Below, in pieces: positions 54,989 to 64,000 of a DNA stretch of 64,000 bases. The stretch covers positions 9,425,158 to 9,489,157 of the forward strand of contig OX291560.1 of NCBI GenBank assembly GCA_946406115.1. Reading direction: 5' to 3'. The notes beneath the pieces were generated by a model. That model did not search any database and was not told the origin of the DNA. It saw nothing but the letters and a program-made list of their open reading frames with translations. The DNA comes from Apoda limacodes. Taxonomy: Eukaryota > Arthropoda > Insecta > Lepidoptera > Limacodidae. The position numbers were made by a program, and so were the translations under genes. How positions within the stretch are numbered: the first letter of the stretch is position 1; every line of letters starts with the position of its first letter.

Positions 54989-57050
54989 AAATTTACACAA
55001 CTTGATGCTTTCCCTTTACCTAATATGGAGACTATTGTTTCACAAGTGGCTAAATACAGCCTTTTTAGTCAAATTGACCTCAAAAGTGCTTATCACCAAG
55101 TGTCGATCCTAAATAGTGAAAAAATATTTACTGCTTTTGAAGCTTGCGGTAATCTTTATCAATTTACTAGAATACCGTTTGGAGTTACAAATGGATTTGC
55201 TGCTTTTCAATGAACACTAAATTTTATCATAAAAACGGAAAAATTAAAGGGAACGTTTTCATATTTAGATGACGTCACTATCTGCGGAAAAGATATTTTT
55301 GATCATGATCAGAATCTCAATTCATTTATGGATGCTGTTAAGAAGTATAACCTTACTTTGAACGAGAGTAAATGCGTATTTAAAACCGACAAGATAAAGC
55401 TGTTAGGTAACACAATTCACAACAATGTAATTAAGCCAGATGAAGATCGATTGAAACCGTTAATAGATCTTCCAATTCCAAAAGATAAAGCATTACTCAA
55501 AAGAGCTTTAGGCTTATTTGCTCACTATTCAAAATGGATTCGTAATTTTTCAGAGAAAATAAGCCCATTGACAAATGTTACGAACTTTCCTATAGATGAT
55601 AATGCTTTTAACACATTAAAATTAGAGATTTCCAAATCAGCCCTAACAGCTATTGACGAATATGAAATATTCACCGTTGAAACTGATGCTTCAGTTTTCG
55701 CTATTGTGGCTACACTTTCACAAAATGGACGCCCAGTATCATTTTTTTCAAGAACTCTATCAAATTCTGAGCGAAGTCATTCATCGATTGAAAAAGAAGC
55801 AAGCGCAATTGTTGAGTCAATACGGAAATGGCGTCATTATCTTTTAGGGAGACATTTTGTACTATTAACTGATCAGCAATCAGTATCGTTTATGTTTAAT
55901 CAAAGCCATTCTAGCAAAATAAAAAATGACAAGATAGAAAGATGGCGTTTGGAGCTCTCCTGCTATATATATTATATTATTTATCGTAGTGGAAAAGAAA
56001 ACATAGCAGCTGACGCCCTTTCACATGTATGTGCTAATATAAATACTGATAAACTTTACACTTTACACAATTCTCTTTGTCATCCAGGTATAACGAGAAT
56101 GTATCAATGGGTTCGGTCTAAGAATCTGCCTTATTCAATTAACGACATTCGATTAGTCACAGCTTCTTGCCCAGTGTGTGCAGCAATAAAGCCTCGCTTC
56201 TTTAAAACCACTGGTCAACTCATAAAGGCTATGGCGCCTTTTGAACGATTAAACATTGACTTCAAAGGGCCTGTCCCATCTCATACTCAGAACAAATATT
56301 TGTTAACTATTATTGACGAGTATTCAAGATTTCCTTATGCTTATCCCTGTAAGAATTTGTCAGCAAATACTGTTATAAAATGTTTGAGAGATCTTTTTTC
56401 AGTATTTGGGATTCCCTTGTACATCCATTCTGATAGAGGTTCTTCGTTCATGTCTGAGGAATTAAAGAATTTTTTAACATCCGATGGAGTAGCATGTAGC
56501 AGAACTACACCTTACAATCCACAAGGAAATGGGCAAGTTGAGCAGTTAAATGGAACACTGTGGAAGGCCATTCAGCTGTGTCTTCGTTACAAAGATTTAC
56601 AAGTAGGTCATTGGGAGCAAGTCCTACCTATGTCGCTGCATGCTATACGTTTACTATTATGTACTAATGAAAGAATGTTTAGACATACTAGACGTTCTGT
56701 GAATGGCGAATCTTTACCTTCTTGACTTATGACGTCAGGACCGGTATTGATGAAAAAGAATGTTAGAATTTCTAAATATTATCCCGTAGTAGAAGAAGTG
56801 GAGCTTTTAGAATCAAATCCCTCTTATTCCTATGTTAAAATGCAGGATGGGCGAGAAACTACCGTGTCAAACCACCGTTTAGCTCCATGCCCATCAAGTT
56901 GATACAGAGATTTAAAATGTCTCCGATGATGATGCTGAAAATAATAGTACAGATAATGCTGAGTCGTCGCAAGCAACTGAAGAAGGTCTTCGCAGGACAC
57001 CGAGAATAAGGAGATCCCCTGCTTATCTTCGAGACTATTTGGTGGAATAA
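54989..57050 (+). pseudogene. pol of the Ty3/Gypsy element, reverse transcriptase to integrase
   Basis: It continues the reverse transcriptase ('LDAFPLPNMETIV', 'FSQIDLKSAYHQV', 'YQFTRIPFGVTNGFAAF', 'FSYLDDVTICGKD' at 55256..55294). An in-frame TGA at 55211..55213 interrupts it. RNase H follows ('FTVETDASVFAIVATLS', 'KEASAIVESIRKWRHYL', 'LLTDQQSVSFMF'). The integrase has the zinc-binding 'HNSLCHPGITRMY ... CPVC' and the DDE residues in 'LNIDFKGP', 'IHSDRGSSF' and 'NGQVEQLNG'. A second TGA at 56723..56725 cuts the C-terminal domain, which reads on as 'YPVVEEVELLESNPSYSYVK' to 56902. After a frame change comes a tail 'RIRRSPAYLRDYLVE' to the TAA at 57048..57050. No chromodomain seen. Confidence 0.88.
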
Positions 57051-57053
57051 TTT

Positions 57054-57066
57054 AAAGGGGGGAGAT
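57054..57066 (+). promoter_or_regulatory. Polypurine tract of the Ty3/Gypsy element
   Basis: 'aaaggggggagat' directly before the 3' LTR; the expected plus-strand primer site. Confidence 0.85.
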
Positions 57067-57188
57067 TGTCATATAATTGAAAAGTATTCTTTTCTATGTA
57101 CGTTTTGTCATGTGTCAATCAAACATGTAAAATTCTTAAAGCTAAATAAAACCAAGTTTCCTATTGGTTTTGTCTTATTTATGTAACA
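57067..57188 (+). repeat. 3' LTR
   Basis: 122 bp, TGTCATATAA...ATTTATGTAACA, nearly identical to the 5' LTR. It is followed by GCAGT, the target duplication. Confidence 0.9.
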
Positions 57189-57420
57189 GCAGTTACTGTG
57201 GGAGTCCCTCATGGCTCATTTCTTAGTCGTTGTTTATTTCTTATTTACATTAATGATCCGACGACACCTCTTTACTTTTAAATGTTAAGAGACGACAGAC
57301 ATGTTATAATGAATTAAATATACCCTTTCTGAAAATGTAAATTGGTTTAACGCTAATAATTCATTTCAAGGAAAAACCCAAAAAAATTTACATTGCCAAA
57401 TGGCCCAGATAAAGACCTGT
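57189..57420 (+). mobile_element. LINE reverse-transcriptase remnant, right half
   Basis: 'TVGVPHGSFLSRCLFLIYIN' is the GVPQGSvLGPlLFliYIND motif of CR1/Jockey-type reverse transcriptases. Downstream, 'ENVNWFNANNSFQGKTQKN' matches the segment that follows YADD ('..wf.aN.L.ln..KTk'), but the YADD part between them is lost. Its left half is at 50040..50130, across the Ty3/Gypsy insertion. Confidence 0.7.
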
Positions 57421-58084
57421 ATTAAAATTATATACATTTATTTTAGAAAATTATTGACATATATAGAGTAAAACTCTCTTTACAACTGTAGCGGATCATA
57501 TGGTACCGCTACGTCACGCGTCCTGCATCGCAATATCGAAGTTTCTTTGGCAGTCCAGCATATATAGAAACTGAAGCGCAAGTTGAGTGGACCACGGCGG
57601 TACTCAGGTACAACACCTCGCCTGGCTGGAGATCTCCTCTTTGCCGCCACTCCACACAACCAAGAGATCTAATTCGTCTCCTTTTTCCTCTTAACTTTAT
57701 GGAGACTGCTCTTATCACAGATAAGTACTTTTACTCTCAGCCATTAAATTATTTAAGAGTATTCATTTTCTCTATTTCTCGTTTAGCTTAGATGCAGTTT
57801 TTTTCAAGAAACTGTCATATTCAGTGCCTACGGCTCCGTCGCATGAGATAATTAGTAGGGAGAGTGAGGTTCTTACGTCTTTGACAGCAGGATCATATTT
57901 TAAATGTTTTTTTTCTAGGATGCATCCATAAATTACGTGAGGAATTTAAGGGTGGGGTGGTGGGGGGAGGGAGTCAAGCAAAATCTTATCTTATCTCATT
58001 AATTTCAACTAGTGCCTGCTGCAGTGGTTCCAATTGTTGACTGTCCGCTTTGCGTTAATAAAATGGGATTTAATACGCTAGTCG
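57421..58084. other. Intergenic stretch
   Basis: 57485..57720 is GC-richer, with a 69-codon minus-strand frame and no recognisable family. It could be part of another decayed element. A G-rich patch lies at 57950..57975. Confidence 0.35.
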
Positions 58085-58380
58085 GTAAAGAATATGATCA
58101 GAAAAGAAGAGATCCGACGAACAACTGAAGTCACTGTCATAGCCTACAGATTTAACAAACTGAAGTGGCAATAGGCGGGTCATATTTGTAGCAGAATCGA
58201 TGGCCGTTGCGGCAGACAAGTCTTAGAGTTAGTGCCATGGATTGGAAAGCGCAGCGTGGATCGATCTCCAGCCAGGTGGACTGATGACTGAAAGTGGATG
58301 AAAAGGTAGCCGAAAGTGGATGGATATAAAAGGCAACGGACCGAATGAGGTTTCGTTCATTAGGAAAGGCCTATTCCTAT
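58085..58380 (+). mobile_element. RTE-type LINE, C-terminal remnant
   Basis: In + frames: 'IRKEEIRRTTEVTVIAYRFN', 'KLKWQ*AGHICSRIDGR' and 'GKRSVDRSPARWTDD', matching the RTE ORF2 end ('ir.eeIrrrt.v.Di..ri..lKWqWAGHiaR..dgRw...vl.W.P..gkRsvGRP..RW.DD'). Stops disrupt it. It is a different piece of the same type of element as at 15412. Confidence 0.75.
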
Positions 58381-60009
58381 AGTAGACTGTTATAGGCTAA
58401 TTTATGAGTCGGTGAAGAATATGTAATTTTTCAAATGGCAGTAGTAAAAAGGTATATCAGTCTATAAGCTAGTATTACACACAACGGATCTTGACTGTCG
58501 CGTATGTAAAGAAACAAGTATGGCCTAATTTAGGGTTAAATATTTCAAATTAAAGGTTTAATTATAAAAAACTATCAAAGTAACCCTACAGTTACTTGAA
58601 TTTTCCTGTTTGACATACCACATGATATTGGTGCCCTAATAAGATTATTCTCTAAAACGTTGATACATGTTTTTGTAACGGGTTAAACTACATACACGTG
58701 CGCCAATTTAATTTCTGTAATTCAATTTTGAAAAAATAACTGAATTACAGACGGACCACCGGACTTGGTGATATTATTTTTAATTTTATTTGACTACGGC
58801 TACGGAACTTTAATAACGGGATAAATCAATAAAGGATTAGCTGAACATTTTCTATTGTTTATATACTATCTTTAACTTAAAGTAATTTATGGTTTACAAA
58901 ATATGATCAAAAATTTTTTTTGTGATAGGTACTGCAACTCTTAAGTCACTCGCTGCCTTATAATGATTGCTGAAGAGGTACTGGGGGCATACCGCTACTC
59001 CTACCGTAGTAAGTTTCCGAGGATTCTTATCAGGATGTGGGAATCAAATATGATTAGGGATGTAACTATTTGTTTATTAGTCGCTTCTACTACTCTTAAT
59101 CGCTGACAACGTTTCATTAATCTAAGATACAAACCTCAGGTATATTAGGTATCCTCGACTAGTTACAGTACTTATTAATTAAATGTCATATCTTGATATA
59201 AGTCGCGCCACGTAAGTTGAACCATGCGCAGTAACACATTTTCGGGTCTATTAGGGTGAGGAATGCGGTGCGACGCGAGGGGCAGCGCGTAACCATAGCC
59301 ACACAGGCTCTGGGGTACAATCACTCACTTAAGTTTTGCAAGTCGGAATTTCTAGCTCAAGTTTATGCCAATTCCATATTATGGAGAAGGTGTCATGCCG
59401 TTACCAATAAGTGACAGTGATTAAAAACGTTTACAACTTTTAACCCCTTAGTGTTTTATGAAATTCTTATTTAGAACTGTTACATTTTATTATACCTAAC
59501 GACCACTTCTCAAGCCAATGTTGTTCAAAAAGTACAATAACTTGTAAGATGATCCGATATTACGTTATTAATGACAATTCTAGTTAAACAGGATGTATTT
59601 ATCAAAACTTTTTTTCAACTAATACACTTCATAAGATATAATACTTAAGAAGTAATAACTGTTGTCTCGTGGGGCGCAGGGCAGTCCCAGACAGTAAGTA
59701 CTTAGCTTCATAATAAGCTATAAAAAAAATATGAGAAATTACGGGCCACGCACAAAACATTGGTTAGTACTATTGTCCGTAACTATACCTGCGTGGAAGA
59801 CTGCCATTTTGGTTCAACTTACGTGGAGCGATCTATAATTATTTTGAAAACCGTAACTTACTCGTCAGTTTCGTGCCTTTTTAACAAGTATCTCGTACTT
59901 TTTTGGCAATCTAGACTGGCAACACTGAAAATACTAGCAAGCAACATCGTGCAATGATCTGTCAAAAACACATGTTCGTTGTTTACGTTAGATAATAAAT
60001 ATAAACACC
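58381..60009. other. Intergenic, upstream of TRMT61A
   Basis: No gene identified. The last 100 bp contain 'tgatctgtcaaaaacacatg' and 'gttcgttgtttacgttagat' and should include the TRMT61A promoter. There is no TATA box at a standard distance that I would rely on. Confidence 0.4.
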
Positions 60010-63327
<3,318 letters not shown>

Positions 63328-63423
63328 GTAAGTAGTTCTATTTTTTTTTCTGTTCTATCTTTTCCAAAAACAAAAAAAGTTCTGTCTATTTTTTGTTTGT
63401 GGAAAATGTTGTTTTCCTAGTTT

Positions 63424-63785
63424 TTTTTGGATACCACTGAGGTGGCATACAAGTTAATAGTCCGAGTGATGATAAGCGGTCACCTGAGCCTAGGGACGCT
63501 TGTAACACCGGGGGCACAACTCGCGCGTTACCGACCCTTTAAAAATCTAATCACGTTTTTTAAGAACTCTTTAGAAAAAACCTTCGCAGGGGGAAGGAAG
63601 TTGTTCTGAAACCGCCGTGTGCGAGACTATTCAGATTGTAAAGTGTGAGGATGAATTCCCTGCCGATGGCGAACGGTGCGATTTTACAGAGTAGCCGTGG
63701 GCATTATTTCATACAATTCTTCAAAGCACATCCGGTACACACAAGCTGTAGAACACACACAGGGAGGCAAACTCTCTCCTCAGCT
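63424..63785 (-). mobile_element. CR1-like LINE, 3' fragment in TRMT61A intron 4
   Basis: On +, 'ttttttttggataccactga' and 'ggtggcatacaagtta' are the diverged family 3' end. It continues through 'gaatgaattccctgccga'-type ORF2 sequence to 'cagggaggcaaactctctcc', then stops at 63785. Small deletions are visible. More diverged than the copies at 40877 and 51721. Confidence 0.75.
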
Positions 63786-64000
63786 AAAGCGGCATAAGCG
63801 TAATCCTTTATCCGTAACTCTAAAAAAATTAAGTCTCTTCTACAAACTGCACCCACTGAAACATGTAGGTATACTTGCGTACACTATGAGCTAAATTTAT
63901 GTACTGTATTCGAAAATTTAAATTTGTGTAGGTATATGTCTTAAAATTCATACAAGAATATCGAGAGGCGGGTTAGTCAATTGTTTTCAATAAAAATAAA
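63786..64000. other. TRMT61A intron 4, continues past window
   Basis: AT-rich; no exon recognised before the right edge. Confidence 0.5.

Larger units (their letters stand above)
50131..57188 (+). mobile_element. Ty3/Gypsy LTR retrotransposon, complete but mutated, carrying a nested LINE
   Basis: Two 122 bp LTRs (50131..50252 and 57067..57188), both TGTCAT...AACA and differing at only a few bases, are flanked by the 5 bp direct repeat GCAGT (50126..50130 and 57189..57193). Domain order is gag, two CCHC zinc knuckles, protease (DTGSS), reverse transcriptase (YLDD), RNase H, then integrase (HHCC, DDE), which is diagnostic of Ty3/Gypsy (Metaviridae). A polypurine tract precedes the 3' LTR. There is no envelope gene. 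A CR1-like LINE is inserted in the reverse transcriptase. Frameshifts and stops make it non-functional. Without the LINE it would be about 3.8 kb. The clade is uncertain; CsRn1/Mag-like elements are the ones I would compare first. Confidence 0.9.

Noticed and set aside
57509..57718. 69-codon minus-strand frame in a GC-richer patch
   Set aside because: No recognised domain and no gene signals.

Overview
This window is eukaryotic, AT-rich nuclear DNA that looks like an insect genome and most probably a moth or butterfly (Lepidoptera). The evidence is spliceosomal GT/AG introns, three conserved animal genes, and a dense set of repeats of kinds I associate with lepidopteran genomes: CR1/Jockey-like and RTE LINEs, tRNA-type and 5S-type SINE-like elements, many short terminal-inverted-repeat (TIR) elements, and scraps of the insect telomere motif TTAGG. 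The species assignment is an inference. I could not search a database.

Genes. (1) On the + strand, 19014..37500 holds the last four coding exons of a bHLH-PAS transcription factor, best matched to dysfusion (the insect relative of vertebrate NPAS4). The upstream exons (bHLH, PAS-A, start of PAS-B) are not visible and should lie beyond the left edge, so 1..19013 is probably also intron of this gene. One intron of 15.4 kb separates the end of PAS-B from the C-terminal region. (2) On the - strand, 46902..49847 is an intact, intronless 981-codon gene for Mediator subunit 24 (MED24). (3) On the + strand, from 60010 to beyond the right edge, are the first four exons of the catalytic subunit of tRNA (adenine-58-N1)-methyltransferase (TRMT61A), with the SAM-binding and catalytic motifs visible. 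MED24 and TRMT61A are head to head, about 10 kb apart. Most of that gap is one inserted retrotransposon.

Layout. 1..19013: repeats only (SINE-like copies, LINE scraps, family A/B/C repeats, a minisatellite split by a LINE). 19014..37500: dysfusion exons, with an intron holding three copies of one MITE, a 2.0 kb TIR element with TA target sites, and an inverted pair of another repeat. 37501..46901: intergenic, with a 1.4 kb TIR element, a hAT-like element carrying a + strand CR1-like LINE, and a Jockey-like scrap. 46902..49847: MED24. 50040..57420: a three-level nest, in which an old LINE fragment carries a complete but mutated Ty3/Gypsy LTR retrotransposon, which carries a - strand CR1-like LINE. 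57420..60009: intergenic with an RTE scrap. 60010..64000: TRMT61A, with a 624 bp MITE beginning just inside intron 1 and SINE/LINE fragments in its other introns.

Most notable: the Ty3/Gypsy element has 122 bp LTRs and a 5 bp target duplication. Its primer-binding region lacks the usual TGG. Instead, its first 15 or so bases are perfectly complementary to a segment of its own LTR, which suggests self-primed reverse transcription of the kind known from Tf1-type elements. No bacterial-style operons, CRISPR arrays or functional tRNA/rRNA genes were seen.
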